From: Cymbidium sinense
Lineage: Eukaryota; Streptophyta; Magnoliopsida; Asparagales; Orchidaceae
Assembly (NCBI GenBank): GCA_021442155.1
Contig: CM038221.1
Span: 47,687,648-47,751,647, forward strand
Direction of reading: 5' to 3'
DNA: 64,000 nucleotides
The first letter of the stretch is position 1. Each line of letters begins with the position of its first letter. The position numbers were made by a program, and so were the translations under genes. The notes under the pieces are model-generated. The model made no database searches. It was not told the origin of the DNA and saw nothing but the letters and a program-made list of their open reading frames with translations. This document shows positions 35,745-48,751 of this stretch, piece after piece.

Positions 35745-36200
35745 TCACCAAGCTCAAGAGAATAGACTTTTTGATTTGGAGAAAGATAGTAGGCTGCGTC
35801 CTCATATATTTTGACCTCTCCAACTGAGAATGGCTTCAAGTCTCCTTTGACACAATACTCGATTCCACCTCTTCTGAATTTGATGCACTGGTGCAAAGAA
35901 GATTGAACCGTGTTATTTGCATGTATCCAAGGCCTACCGAGCAAAGTAGTGAAAGATGTATCTGAATCTATTATGTAGAACTTAGCTTCTGTATTCCAAT
36001 CATCTATCTCTAGTGATAACACTATAGAGCCTAAAACTCTCTCGCCTTGTTTGTTGAATCCTCTCAACATCATTCGATCTCCTCACAGTTCATAGATATC
36101 GATCCTCAAGTAGGCAAGGGTTTTTAGACTCATAATGTTCACTGATGCACCTTGATCAATTAATATCCTAGAGAGCCTGAATCTGCCCATGTCCACTATG
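35720..36200 (-). pseudogene. Retroelement aspartic protease
   Basis: The minus strand reads RILIDQGASVNIMSLKTL (36131-36165), the place of the D-G-G-S active site of Tat-type proteases, here D-Q-G-A. After one stop, an open frame (35720-36073) continues MMLRGFNKQGE and ends with the family signature LLGRPWIHANN (35920-35950) and SSLHQCIKF. The enzyme would cut the Gag-Pol polyprotein. The altered active-site triplet, the stop near 36075 and breaks upstream show it is defunct. It follows the Gag-Pol linker interrupted by B. Confidence 0.75.
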
Positions 36201-36403
36201 TTGGAGAGGGGATGATTGTGCTCGTTTGTCCCGAAAGAAGGTCTTCATCTGTGAATGTAACTCCACGGGCTTCTCTTGAATAACATGCCTCCTCTCCAAT
36301 AGAGATCGACTGAGCTAAGCATATTTCTAGATCAAGAAGAACTTTGATCAATGACTCCCTCATCTCTTTGGATAAGACAAGGGCATCATATATGCTTAGT
36401 TTA

Positions 36404-36408
36404 GCTGG
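36404..36408. repeat. Target duplication of LTR B, left copy
   Basis: GCTGG, repeated exactly at 44454-44458. Confidence 0.8.
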
Positions 36409-39400
36409 TGTGGTAAAAAATTCCTATAAGGAGCAGCCTTTCAAATGTGTGGAGAGAAAAGAAAGAGGAGCCCTTACAAAAATTCATCTTGGTAAGACGC
36501 CATGCAGATATGCATATGTACTTATTCAGGTGATCAGACACATCATCAAGGTATAGTGTACTATCTCAGAAGATAGAAATCACTACCCTTTAATAGAACC
36601 AACCACCTCAATAAGAACTCCTAAGGATGATGGGTCTGCATATGTACCAGAGATTCTTCTCCTACTTTACATGAAAAAGTAAAGCAGAGTTTATTTTAAA
36701 TCGGGTTCATTAAGTTCCCTACAGGGGCAAGCCCCCCCATAGTTAATTTCATCCTAAGGGACATGATCCCTTAGAAAAACTCTCGATTAAGGTAAATGAT
36801 CATTATCTCTAAAGATTTTAATAGGGAAGGACCATCAATCGATTAGTTTGTATTTGAAGATCAAATGGGATTGATCAAAAGAGGGAGTCATTATTGAAGC
36901 CAAAATGGGAAATAAGTAGAAGATGCTCATGATGCTAAGAAACCTAGCGAAGATCTCAAACTATCCTAAAATTAGGCTTTACACTTTGGAAATTGATTTA
37001 ATTTATTTGAGTTGCATTTTTCATTAGAAATTTAAGACTTAAGGTTCCTTAACATAGGGTTAAGGAAATGCTAAGAGGTGAGGAATTATACTTATGGTCT
37101 ACAAAGGGGAGAAGAAATCTAGTAACCTAAATCTAGGGAGCTTCGACGAGGGCCGGAAGCACAACCTAAATCTAAGGCAAAAATGGGTAATTGGTTTGCC
37201 TCCATAAGAGAGGACAAACCACCCGACAGCTTGGACTTACAATCACCTGGGGGTGGCCGCCAACTAACTCCTCCTATGATTTTAAATACAAGTAGGCAAG
37301 TCTTTATGCTTATGCAGGATAGTTGGGCTATTATTATTTAGAAAGAGACTAAGTCCTTAAACTCACTCCCTAAAGAGGCTAGATCATGTAAAGGGACATG
37401 CTTCAAATGATCTAAATTTAATGCAATTCAAATTTTATTTTGTTTTTATTTTTGTTTGGACAATCATTTATGACTAATACATGATAAATTAAATTATTGG
37501 CCAAAATCAGCGAGAAGGTAGGAGGTGAGTTTCCACCACGGCACTCAAAGGTCAAGTTCTCTGGAAAAGGTGGAAGCCCTCCAATAAAGAGTGAAATACG
37601 ATGCATTTATGCATGATATTATAAAGAAAAGCTCATCCAGCTAAGGGGTTGCTAATTCTTTTATCTTGATTTTAATCCTAAGCTTTATGTGAGGTTATGA
37701 GTTATTTAATTTGATTTTGAATTGTTAAGTTAGGTAAAAGATTTATTTTTCCTTAAAGAGCCTAATCTACATCCATGACATACATAAAGCAAGGAAGAAA
37801 CTAGGAAAAACATGCCACTTAATGCAAAAGCTAAACAAATAATCAAATAATTTATAAAGCTAATCGCCAAAAGAATAAAATGGCCATTTGTGGTCGGGCA
37901 CCACTGCACAAACCCGAAAATATCAAATATGGGTAGCCGAGCTCTACCCTTATACAACCCAAATTACAAATGAATTAAATTATAATTTAAGCAAATGAAT
38001 TCATTATTATGGGGGATCTTCAAGCTTTATTCTTCTTTCTTCTTTCTTCTTTCTTTCTTCTTCTTCTTTGGTTCCTCCTTTGGATGTTTAGTAGGTGGAC
38101 GCTCCAAGGCTTCACATGGTGCATAAGATGGAATCTTATGACCAATGCTTATCCTAATCCCCATAACAAATCATTCCAAAATACTAAATATACAAATTTT
38201 TACATGAAAAGGAAAAGTAGAAATCTAACTAACACCTGCAAAATAAAGGTTAGTTAAATCACACTACACACATCCCAAGCATGTATATTGGACTTATCAC
38301 CCCACACATGGGTGACTAAGCCCACCTCTGCAAGCAAGAAGCATTTATATTTTTATTTATGTTAGCGCCCCTTAAGCACAATCCCTTGCAGAAAAGAATA
38401 GTTAGACTAAGAACATCCTACCATTCATTCTACGAGCATACACCCTAACATCCAATCTAAAACATTCATCACAAAATAAAATATAACATCAAACCATGCA
38501 CCGACCTAACCTAAAGCTAGAAGTGGTGACTTAGGCTAATGTGTGTGCTTTGAAGGTTTGTGTGGTATGCTTAGCTTAGGACTTTAGGTTCAAGTTTTCT
38601 AAGTGTGAAGGACATGTTCAACTTAGAGGAGGATTTCATTTAAGTTGTTTAAGTATTTTGGGTTATTTTATTTCATGTTTTAATTTGGTTTAAGTGAAAC
38701 ATACAATTAATTACTAAGTTATAAAGGGAGAAAAAGAGAAGAAAACTTCTCTTTCCTTCCTTAATCCTTAAGTAATTTTTAAGATAAGTTCACATTTTAG
38801 TTTCATTTAGGTGAATATTTTGATTACATCTTTCAATCAATCCTAAGTTTATACAAACTCTAAACAAACCTATTCAAAAAGAAAGGCATTTTAAGATTAA
38901 ATAAAATGGATCAAAATTCACATAACACACATTACTTCATTTCTTTGACAACATACAAACATGCATATGGATGGACCCTAAGCATATCTATACATGCAAA
39001 TGAGAGTAGTTAACACACTTTATGATGCATGCTAAGTAATCCATTTAAGAAAACTTAGAAGTTGAATATGAATGATTTATTTCTTTAGTAGAAAAGGTTT
39101 TCATTATCTAAAATTTCACATACATACATGAAAGTAAGAAAAGCATAAGTGAGTACAGCGCCATTGTTAACCAGAGGTGTAAGGTACAAGACCTACTAAG
39201 AGCCGCTTAAAGCCTTGCAACCTCGAGATTGTCCAGACTAATATACCACTTTCCTTAAGTACAAAAATGTATTTAAAAGAAATGAAATGGAGAAGGAATA
39301 TGCAAAAGTTGTTTAATAGTTTTATTTTTGTTTATGCAATTTATTCATACAAGTATTGAAAATCCTTCTTAGATGATGACATAGAGATGAATATGGTATA

Positions 39401-40854
39401 GAATTAAGTAAGTGTTGGGTTCTTTTCAAATGAACCCTACATCTTACCAACTCCTATTCAAAACTATGCTAACATAAGAAAGAAAGGAAACCTATGCTAA
39501 ACATACTTTTATAATCCATCGCATGCAAGCTTATAATTAAGATATGAATAGCACACTTTCAGATTTGATATTTCATTTATAAGTTTTGAAAATACTTCGG
39601 ATTTAGTAGTGATAATAGTCACTCATATTTTACTTTAGCCAACACATGCACATTTGACATGAGGTAAATAATTTCATTTTAAAATTTGAAACATGAAATT
39701 ATGAATGCATGAATCACATGGCATACAACTTAACATGTTGGGAAAGATCCAAAGCAATGCAATCATGTAAACAAACTCACTTTACTTAAATCCTAAAAAC
39801 ATTCTTAAGTAATAAGAAAATTTATAATAAATCAAAGTGAATTTTAAAATGATTTTTGTTTAGTTTGAAGTTTGATTTAATTTTGAAAAGGTGAGATGAG
39901 TTTGCTGTTCCTAACCCATTCCCACATGTGTTTTGTATTTTTGTTTAATTTTTAGATAATTAAATCCATTTTTAAGCATTGATTAAGTTAATGTATGAAT
40001 TAAGTAGCTTAATTAACCCTTACCTACACCACCTTAGAAAAATTAACTAAGTAATTATGAACCAATGAGATGACATAAAACCCACAAGGTATTTAAATTT
40101 GCAATACACCTAATAATGAAAAGGCCTAATGCAATTTGGCTCACAATTAAAAGTTAATTAAGCTAAGGGGTTTAGCTTAAGGACTTTTAAAACACCCTTT
40201 CATACTTGAAAGGGGTTTTAATTTCCTTAATTAGACTTAGGCTATTAAACACCTAAGCATCTAAATTAAGTTCTAGAAACTTTTAGAATTTTTTGAAAAT
40301 TGATTAAGGGGATAATTAATGAATTAACTTTTAATTAAGAGGGGATTAAGGAAAGAAAATGGGGTTTAGAGAATAGCTTAGGGGAAATGCCCCAAAATTA
40401 TTCCATAAAACCCCTACTCACTGGATCTGATTTTAATCAAACTTAATCATAGGGTAAAACCATTAATCACACCTTAATTACCCTTAATTACATGAAAGGG
40501 GTAATTAAGGAATGAAATAGTAATTTCCCTAATTGAGCCTCAATAAATCTCAAGAAAATTAGGGGAGGCAAATCATCCCCTAAAATAAACCCTAGAAATT
40601 TGAGATCAATTGATAACTTAATTAAAGGATAATTAGCTAATTAAGATTCCCAAAGAAACCAAAATTCAGAGAAAAGGATAATTCAAAATTTATTAAAACC
40701 ATTTTTAAAATATTCTAGATGAAATTATCTTTCCATAGCATTTTCCCTTTCATTATTTTTTTATTGTTCTATGAAGAGCTATGAATTTTTGAAGTTCTCT
40801 AGATTAACTAGGAATTAATTTAACATATAACTAATCCCTGATTAATGTTTAGCT

Positions 40855-41110
40855 CACGACGCGACGTGTGGCGGCGGCGGTCAGCGTGCTTTACACGCGT
40901 CGTACCGTGAGGGGACAACTTAAGTTATCACCTAACAAAGGCGGCGGCGGCGCACACGCTAATATCCTCGATCATCCGATCAAATATTGGACGGCTAAGG
41001 ATTCACTCGGTTTAAAATAAATAAAGGATTTACTAAACGTGCCAAATAATCTTAGCCGTCCCTCTAAAATGTGTGGATGGATGGCTGAGATGAGCCAACT
41101 TCTTCCCTGA
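40855..41110. other. GC-rich island in copy B
   Basis: Contains GACGCGACGTGTGGCGGCGG and two further GGCGGCGGCG-like strings. Same relative position as the islands of A and C. Confidence 0.55.
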
Positions 41111-41293
41111 GGATCAATGGGGACCATCCATGATCCAAGGGGAGATCTGAGCCTGATCTAGCATGGAATCATGCAAGACACAACCCGCACCATCTAAGCA
41201 AAATTACCAACCTATCCAACCGTTGATTTCTCATGCAATGAAAATTTCTTTAATAAAGGACCAGCACCTATCAAGCTAAGTGGTAGAAAAATT

Positions 41294-41306
41294 ACATACC
41301 TTGCCG
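41294..41306 (-). promoter_or_regulatory. Putative 5' splice site in LTR copy B
   Basis: CCGGCAAG followed by GTATGT on the minus strand: a strong plant donor consensus, aligned with similar sites in A and C. Confidence 0.45.
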
Positions 41307-42169
41307 GAGGTGATCATTGGCACTCGAGCTCGATGAGGTAGCTTCGTCTGGTGGGGACAAAGCCCTGTTGAAAGTTTCAAGCCTTGGGGTTGAGTGGATC
41401 TTCCTATGGACCAACACCACTTGATCTCCCTTGCGGCTTTGATCCAATTGAGGCTCTCCTTACTATGGGAACTTAAATGGATGTTTGGGTGCACTAGAAT
41501 TGATCCTTAGAGGACGTGTGCAAGAGGAATTGAAGTAATTTTGAGTGTGGAGAAAGTTGAAGATTCAAAGGAGCTCCCCTATTTTTCAATGGAGACAACT
41601 GAGAAGAAGCAATTTCAAATCCAATCTAAGAAGCTTAGGAAGACTCTGAGAAGGTTGCTCTGGGTTCCTATGCTCTAATTGATAATGTGTCTAATAAAAT
41701 TTCATTGAATTTGGGGGAGTATATCTCCCCTTGAAGGATCGGATGATCGACAATGTCCATGTCATTTTGATCCAATTGAGCATATAGAGTGAGCTATTTT
41801 GGTTGTTTTGAGTGCGCACATGGTCGATTAGGCTAGAGGAGTGGAATGCCAACTTTCCATGTGCTTGAATTGAGCTTGAGAGGGAGTTTGAAATTCTAAT
41901 TTTTAGGCTAAGGGGTCGGGTTTGGTCTAGGGACCAAATGGGCTGACCCAAATCCATTGGGTTGGGCGCAAAACTCACCACTAAGTCTCGTTGAGCTTTT
42001 AGGAAAGCCTCAAGTGATTGTGAAGAGGGTATGACCAAATTACCCTTGGGCTAGGCCAAATTTTGTTCTATGGCCTAGGAGTAAAATGGTCATTTTGCTA
42101 TTTTTCCACTTTAGATATGTTTGGTATGTTGAGAAAATAAGTTTGGCAAGTTTCATTGGATTTGGAATC

Positions 42170-43050
42170 CATTTGATATGGTTTGGCACATGTTGACCCA
42201 TTTAGGTCAAAATGGGTCAACTTGGGTCAAGTTGACCAATAGGTCAAATTGGGTCAAACCAAGAGTTAGGTCAAGTTCATATGACCATTTGAAATATTTT
42301 GGTACCTTTGGTCTAGTTCAATTTGGTATAGATTTGGTTTTGGCTCATATGACTTCATTTAGGTCAAATGGGTCAAGTTGACCTATTCGACCCATTTAAC
42401 CTGTTTTAGGTAGGTCAAGGGTAGGTTTAGGTTAGGTTAGTCATATGGAGTGGATTGGTATCTTTATTTCCAATCAATTTGGGTTAGGTTCAATTTTGGC
42501 TCAACATGACCCCTTTAGGTCATGTTGGGTCTAAGGTCAATTGGGCTAGGTTGGGTCTAGTTGGCCAATTGAGGCTTTGGTCAAGTTCCACAAGTGATTT
42601 GGAATGGACTTGACCCATTGGTTTCAATCAATTTGCCTTAGATCAAGTTTTGACACATTTTGGCCCTTTAGGTCAAAATAGGTCAACTTGGGTCAAGTGG
42701 GCCAATTGGGTTAGGTTAGGCTCAAATGTTAGCTTGGTCAAGTTCAAACATAGGTCATGAGTGAACTTAGATCAATGGTTTCAATCAATTTGGCCTATGG
42801 TGAATTTTGGCTATGTTAGGTTTCATTTTAGGTTAAGTGTTGACTTGGTCAACCCTTAGGTTTGACTTGGTTTGACCCAATTTGATTGATTGATCATCCC
42901 ATGATGATTGTTGATCATGATGAGAGGGGTATATTAGTTTGGTTCAATCCAATTTCATTAAGATCAAAAGTTGGCTCATAAGGGTACTTTAGGTCACTTT
43001 GGGTCAAGTGAGCCTAAGTGGGTCAAATGGCTTGGTCAAAGCTTGATTTG
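42170..43050. promoter_or_regulatory. TTGACC/GGTCAA cluster (U3 of copy B)
   Basis: Eight TTGACC or GGTCAA hexamers fall between 42192 and 42274, and more follow at lower density to about 43030. This is the W-box core of WRKY factors. Confidence 0.5.
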
Positions 43051-44453
43051 AAATTGGTTGATCTTCTATATGGACTGATGATTGAAATATAAATCTATTT
43101 ACAAGAAGTTTGAAGTCAAATGGATTTTGATCAATTTGAAATTTTCATATTCAAAGGAAGAATATGAAGGGGTCTTGGGTCTGATTTTTTATTTGGGTTT
43201 TGATTGAGTAATTGGAGTTTGGATTTATATATGAGCTCATGATTGTAGGATTGATTGAATCATGAGAGAAAATCAAGGGTTTGGCTTGATTTGAAATTTA
43301 TTTGGCTAAGTTCAAGATTTTGGCTTGAAAGGCTTATATTTGATTTTGAATGGATTTGGGTTTGATTTTTGGAATTGATTTTGATTGTTTAAATTTATAT
43401 TTCATTTATATCTATGAAGATAAATGAGAATATAAATTGATCATGAGAAAATTTGAAGAATTTGAAAGAGTTTAAACATGATTTAGGTTAAATCTATTAA
43501 AGGGAATTTAAGGGATTTAAGAGAATTTTTAATTTGAAATTTAATTTTTAAATTAGATTTGATTGATTTGTACTTATTATTCATTTATATATGAGAATAT
43601 AAATGAGAATACAAATATATTTTGAGAAAACCCCATGATTTTGAAATGGTTTGATCAAAATTTAGGTTAAATCCATTAATGAAAAATTAAGGGATTTAAG
43701 GGAATTTCAAGGATCTTAAATTTGGAATTTAATTTTTGAGTTGGATTTAATTGATTTATATTTATATTTCATTTGTATATGAGAATATAAATGAGAATAT
43801 AAATAAGTTTTGAGAAAATCTCAAGGATTTGAATAGGTTTGATCAAGATTTAGAGTTGACTTTGGCTAAGTCCTTTAATAGGAGATTAAAGGGACTTAAG
43901 AAACTTTTCATGAATTGATTTGGAATTTGATGAGTTTGAATTTATATTTCATTTATATATGGGAATATAAATGAGAATATAAATGAATCATGAGAAAATT
44001 TCAAAGATTTGAATGGGTTTTGATCACAATTTTGGCTAAGTCCTTAAGAAAGGGTTAAGGACTTAGGAAATTTGAACTTAGGAATTTTTGATGAATTTTG
44101 ATCATGGGTTTCAATCATATATTTTAATCATGGAGTTCAATCATGGAATTCAATCATGGCATTAAATCATGGAATTTAATTGAGTTTGGAGAAAATCAAA
44201 TATAATTGATTTGGAGTTTGACTTGAAAGAAGGAAAGTGAGGAATGGTTTAAGCTAAAGGGTAAGAAATTTTCCTAACACCCCTAAGGCATAACCTATTC
44301 CTATGGCTAACTCTTCTAAGTCTTCTAGGGCTAGGTTGGAGTGTCCACCTAATCACTAGATGTGTCTTAAGACTAAGGAACTCTTAAAGTCTAAGAGAAG
44401 TTTTATGTCTAAGATGGAGGGGTTGAGTGCTCATTTTAAAAATGAGGTCGACA

Positions 44454-44458
44454 GCTGG
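44454..44458. repeat. Target duplication of LTR B, right copy
   Basis: GCTGG, identical to 36404-36408. Confidence 0.8.
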
Positions 44459-46140
44459 AAATTTTCTTAGGTGAGCGAGGACATTGTAGTCAACTCTGGG
44501 CTGATCCTCCATAAGTATATCCATGGGTGGAGCATCTTGTGGAGGGGCTTCTTGATCACTACAACCAATGACTTGTTTACCCTTATCCTGAGGTGCTACC
44601 CTAAGACGTAAAACTTTGCCACTGCGGAGGTTGACTTTAATGATTTCGTGAGATAATTTAGTGGAAAGTTATACCTGCTCATTAGGTTCACCTACAGCTT
44701 CTCCTATGGGATCATCAGAGTCGGATGACTCCAAATTAATCTCAATGGGTGAACACGAATGATTCAGAATTAGAAAACCCATTTCTAAATCAGAAAAGGA
44801 ATGATCGAAACTAGAGTTATCATTATTATTTTATAGACTTGGAGAGTTTTTGAGAGGAATAAAATTTAGAGTATCAGAAGTGAATAAGATGTATGTGAAA
44901 TCTTTCTTCATTGATTTCTTCTTAGATTGAGGTACAAATAAAAATCTAATAAAGTAAGTGGGGTTTAGTGCCCTCCTCGATACAATGCTCTGCTAAGAGG
45001 AGCTAGTAGAGGAAGAAGTAGTAGCTACAATGGTGGATGAAGTGCTGGACTCGGACGGTGGTTGTGCTACTATGCTATCATGGGCAAGTAAGGTGGACTA
45101 TTGTTGTTGCTGCTGCTGTTGGGCATCTACCTCCTTCAAGTTATCCTTAGCAACTTGCAAACCTTCCTCAGAGGTTTGAGTTGCTTTAAGCACCTGGAAG
45201 GGTAATTTTCTGATCTTAGAGATGATTTTCTTGGAGGTTCGGGATAGGGAGATATCCCAACCTTGCACTATCTTGAGAAGATTGCTTGTATCCCCAAGGA
45301 TTATCCTAATAGAACTAGAGGCTTATTCTAGTAAATATTCCTTAGGGATGACAATGGCACCTGACCTATAGCTATGCTCAAGCCAGTCCTTAGAAGTAAA
45401 GCAATCTTCTAAGACATGACCTAACATGCAGTTGTTGGGGAAAAAGTTTGGATCATGACTCTTACCCACATCCTCTAGCCTCCTAGGCTATGGTAACTGA
45501 AAATTAGGCTTCTTTAAGTGGTTCTTAAAAATCTTCCTAACTACCTCCCTCTTGAATAAATAAGGCTTATTCAATTTGTCAGCAATAGTAGGTAAATGGT
45601 AGCTACCTGATGGTGGATAAGAGTACTGCTACTGATGCTGTGGGTGGGGATACTACTGAGCAGGTGATGGTGGAGGTCACTGTGGCAACTGAGGTGGTTG
45701 ATATGATGGTCGAGGTGGTGGCAAAGGAGGTAGTAGAGGAGGTTACTGTGCTCGAGGTCCGCTCTAACAACCGGGTCGCTACTTCCCTTGTCAACTCATG
45801 ACTACCCCGGCTTTTCTCAAATGCCTTCTATGATTTGGGCTTGGCTGACTGATCTTGGAAAAGTAACTGTTTGACTTCTCCTTATAGACTAGCCACCTTG
45901 TTGATTAATTTCTCAAATGTCTTAATGGTAAACCCTTTAAGCATGAAGGCGATCATGCTATGAATATTCTTGAGTAGAATTTCAATAGCATGCTATTCAG
46001 ACAGCTGTGATTCACATTTCATACTTAAATTATACCATCTAAGAATGTAATCAATAAGGGACTCACTGAGGTGTTACTGAGCTACAACGAGATTGCCCAC
46101 AGATACCCTTTGCGGCTCCAACAAATCTCTAAATAAAGAG
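44459..46140 (-). pseudogene. Gag C-terminal part, zinc-knuckle region and Gag-Pol linker
   Basis: In minus-strand reading, broken frames continue the Gag core: LSESLIDYILRWYNLSMKCE, then a degenerate zinc-knuckle-like box NNCMLGHVLEDC (near 45401-45430), a Gln run near 45100, a Ser-rich stretch, and finally PPMDILMEDQPRVDYNV (near 44500), the conserved linker ahead of the protease in Tat elements. Stops occur throughout. Confidence 0.65.
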
Positions 46141-46455
46141 CTACTCCAACTCAGCAAATATCTTCACTGAACTATTGGGTAGTTTAGCATACCAATCAAA
46201 TATGATGCCTATCAAACTACTAATGAAGAGATGGAATAAGAGTGCATCACTGCCACGAACATTGCAACATCCTGCCCTGAAGTGTGTTATGTACTGATGA
46301 GGGTTTCCAGTGCCATCAAAATTTTTGAAGGAATGAGACACAAAACCCTTAGAATATTGGACACCATCAAATTCCTCCACGTAGGGTCTACCCTTTGAAA
46401 GAGATGAGCCATCTCGGGCTTGCGCCAACACATCCTTCACTTGCTGCTCCACCAA
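46141..46455 (-). pseudogene. Retroelement Gag core
   Basis: A 104-codon open stretch holds FKNFDGTGNPHQYITHF and LIGIIFDWYAKLPNSSV, matching the retrotransposon gag domain (typically FDG..DP..H...F and A..W.. motifs) that packs the RNA genome. The frame is open here but broken on both sides, so no full protein is possible. Confidence 0.75.
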
Positions 46456-48300
46456 CTACTTGATATCTTTTTCTTGCATGGAGGTGCTTCCACCACCTTC
46501 CAATGTAAGCTACCACTATCGATACCGGAGAAGTGCTTGATCTAGGACATGCGCTTGGGATGATCTATCTCACGATATATGCTATAATCGAGGCTATTTT
46601 GAAGTGCATGGAGGGCTGCTAACAAGTCTTCCATCCTCTTCTACATTCGGTTGATCTGATCATCCTTCTGTTTAAGCTGCTGATGGAGGTGTTGGGTTAA
46701 ATGGAATATGTCATCTTCCTCAACCACAATACCTTCCTGACTATGCCGATCTTTATGAAGGGAGCTCCTAGTATTGACCATGTGACCTCGGTCGAATCCT
46801 CATGGAGATCATCCTCATCCAGATCAAAGATGACCTTTCCCTCCTTAAAATCTGATTGGTCACTCCCTAGAAGCTCTCTCTTCTCTATAAAGTACTATTA
46901 TAGAATCTCTTCTAGGGAACGATCTAATTATGCCGGTACAAATATGCACTGCTGACCGGTGGAGGGGTTGTGCTCACTGACAAAATGCACCTAACACTGT
47001 CTATTACTGGAGTGTTGGCTCTTGGAGGGTCATGACTGTTGGAAGAGACATGCTCGTGACTGCCCATGGGTGGAGTAGTGTCCCTGGGGAGATCCACTAC
47101 CATGGAGACTACAGAACTGTCCCCTTCCCCATCTACAACTATTGTTGTCACTACCTCTGATGATGGTGGTTGTGGTGGTGCGACCACGACACTGTGGGGT
47201 CACCACTTCTTCACCAAGACTGAAGTAGGAGGTCGAGTAGGGAAACTCGCCCTCACCTCAGTCGATGGAGTAGATAAATTCGGATTCTTTGTCAATGGAT
47301 CATCAATGGGGCTTTCTTCTCCCGGATGTTGTCTTCTATGCCTTTGTGGATGGCGGACCAATGTGATGATGGCAGGAGTGGATCGGTGGTGGAGATAACA
47401 CGACTCTATCCTCCTCGGGCTTTTCCCCATGGTAGTACCGTCGATTATACTTATCCCCATCTCCGGTGGTCCAATGACTCAAAAAATTGACTAGAGCGGA
47501 GGTCGCCAACTGTCTGGCAAACTTTTATCGTTCCCTACTCCCTAACTGAATTGTTACTCGAGTCTCTAATGCTCTATCATTAATAATGCATCCGTAACAT
47601 TCCCCCTCAAGTCGAATAACGACCGACTATGAATGTCGTCTTGCTTACGTAATATCGCATCGAGACCGGCATAGGCCTTTCTTCTGTCTCTAGCTAGAGC
47701 TTCGTGGTATGTAGGAGGTAGAGGCAATGCAGCTATCCTCCAATAGTCCTCCTCTTCACCTGATGCTGAGAGGGAGTGAAACTGGTTGCTAGTCAGGAAC
47801 GAGGAAATCTCACGGGGGGAACCTTCATCTGCAATGTGGGATGCAACATCCATCTCTCGGGCTACACGATTGTGGTGCGCTTTGATCGGCCCTATCGTCA
47901 GTGTGTGACGATGTGGAAGTAAGTGGTGTGAGAGCTGATCCTACTCGAAGGGAGGCTATCTCTGATGTCATGATAGCCTTCCCCTTAGAGGGGACCATCG
48001 AGGAGGTACTAGCACGCACCTGAGCAGTTGTGGGAACAAATGACTGAGTAGGAACTGGGCTGACTAGAGAAACCTCTACTGCCTTCTTCTTCAGGCAAGG
48101 ATACTCAGTGGCAAAAGGCAGGTCGATCCGGATGACGGCTTCTGCCCAACCACCTCGTCCCGACTAACAGTAGTGAGGGTCTCCCCCTCGCATGTGATGC
48201 GGGCTCCCTCAAATCCTCAGCCAAAGTATACTAGATGGGTGGAGTCAGTTTGAGGGAAGCTGGCCTGATTTAGGGCCAAATCCATTTCAATTAGAAAGAT
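46456..48300 (-). pseudogene. Gag N-terminal region, degenerate
   Basis: Pieces in different frames: 47566-47853 (DVASHIADEGSPREISSF, ALPLPPTYHEAL), 47200-47460 and 46924-47187 (Pro/Ser/Thr-rich). A possible start is MDLALNQASFPQTDSTH near 48280. Frames on the plus strand over this range are shadows. Confidence 0.5.
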
Positions 48301-48751
48301 GAAAACAAACTTCTAAGAGGTCATGTCTGTTGACTGCAAAAGACTGCACTGAGTAATCTGAGCTATATATCTACATTTATTGAAATATAACTTGCATCAA
48401 ATTTCTACCTTGATATTTGTTCCACGCAAGTAACAGATGTTTGGAGTTTTGAACCCACACTCAATAATTCAAATATGTTAAGTGGTGTTCATTGGAGAGA
48501 TTTGGATATTGAGAAGAGTCTTTGCCATTTGATTTTGATTTAGAACCCATACTCAACCGATTTAGGTAGGTTGGGTGGGGTTCTAAAATTTGAGGAGAGA
48601 TTTTATTGGAGATATTTGTGTTTTGTGCATCTTGTTTTAAAATATTGATAGTTTGAAAGACCTCTACTTAGCAAATTTGGGTATGCTAAGAAGAGGTTGT
48701 GATTGTGTATTTGAAATATTTTTGCTCATGAAGATTTGATTATGTGATATT

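Larger units (their letters stand above)
30935..36408 (-). mobile_element. Tat/Ogre-like retroelement interior, 3' half
   Basis: Minus-strand interior from the protease region (right) to the 3' end next to copy A (left). It continues to the right of B at 44454. In order of transcription: end of the Gag-Pol linker, protease, a low-complexity Lys/Arg stretch, the first codons of reverse transcriptase near 34740, then a non-coding tandem array. Most of reverse transcriptase, RNase H and integrase are absent, so the element could move only with help. The hAT MITE is nested in its last 700 bp. Confidence 0.7.
36409..44453 (-). mobile_element. Copy B: ~8.05-kb solo LTR inside Gag-Pol
   Basis: Plus strand starts TGTGGTAAAAAATT and ends GAGGTCGACA, with GCTGG duplicated outside. 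The retroelement frame stops at HLRKF on the right side and resumes at KLSIYDALVL on the left side, so the target was an intact reading frame. No primer binding site, coding domain or terminal direct repeat was found within, so it is read as a single LTR left after recombination; an LTR-bounded non-coding element is the alternative. Contents mirror A and C: TTGACC-rich U3 (42170-43050), donor-like site (41299/41300), GC-rich island (40855-41110), and AT-rich remainder. No gene inside. Confidence 0.8.
44454..48751 (-). mobile_element. Tat/Ogre-like retroelement interior, 5' half
   Basis: Minus-strand leader and Gag, from about 48750 leftward to the B insertion. The leader (48340-48750) holds three imperfect repeats with a GAACCCA.ACTCAA theme. 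The expected 5' LTR is not seen; an L1 repeat lies there instead, and no primer binding site was found. Confidence 0.65.

Noticed and set aside
45610..45801. Plus-strand Val/Thr-rich frame
   Set aside because: It is the complement of a Ser/Thr-rich minus-strand stretch in Gag; simple-sequence artefact.
47066..47398. Plus-strand 110-codon frame with Gly/Val/Thr-rich sequence
   Set aside because: It lies opposite the Pro/Ser-rich part of the retroelement Gag and has no motif; a shadow frame.
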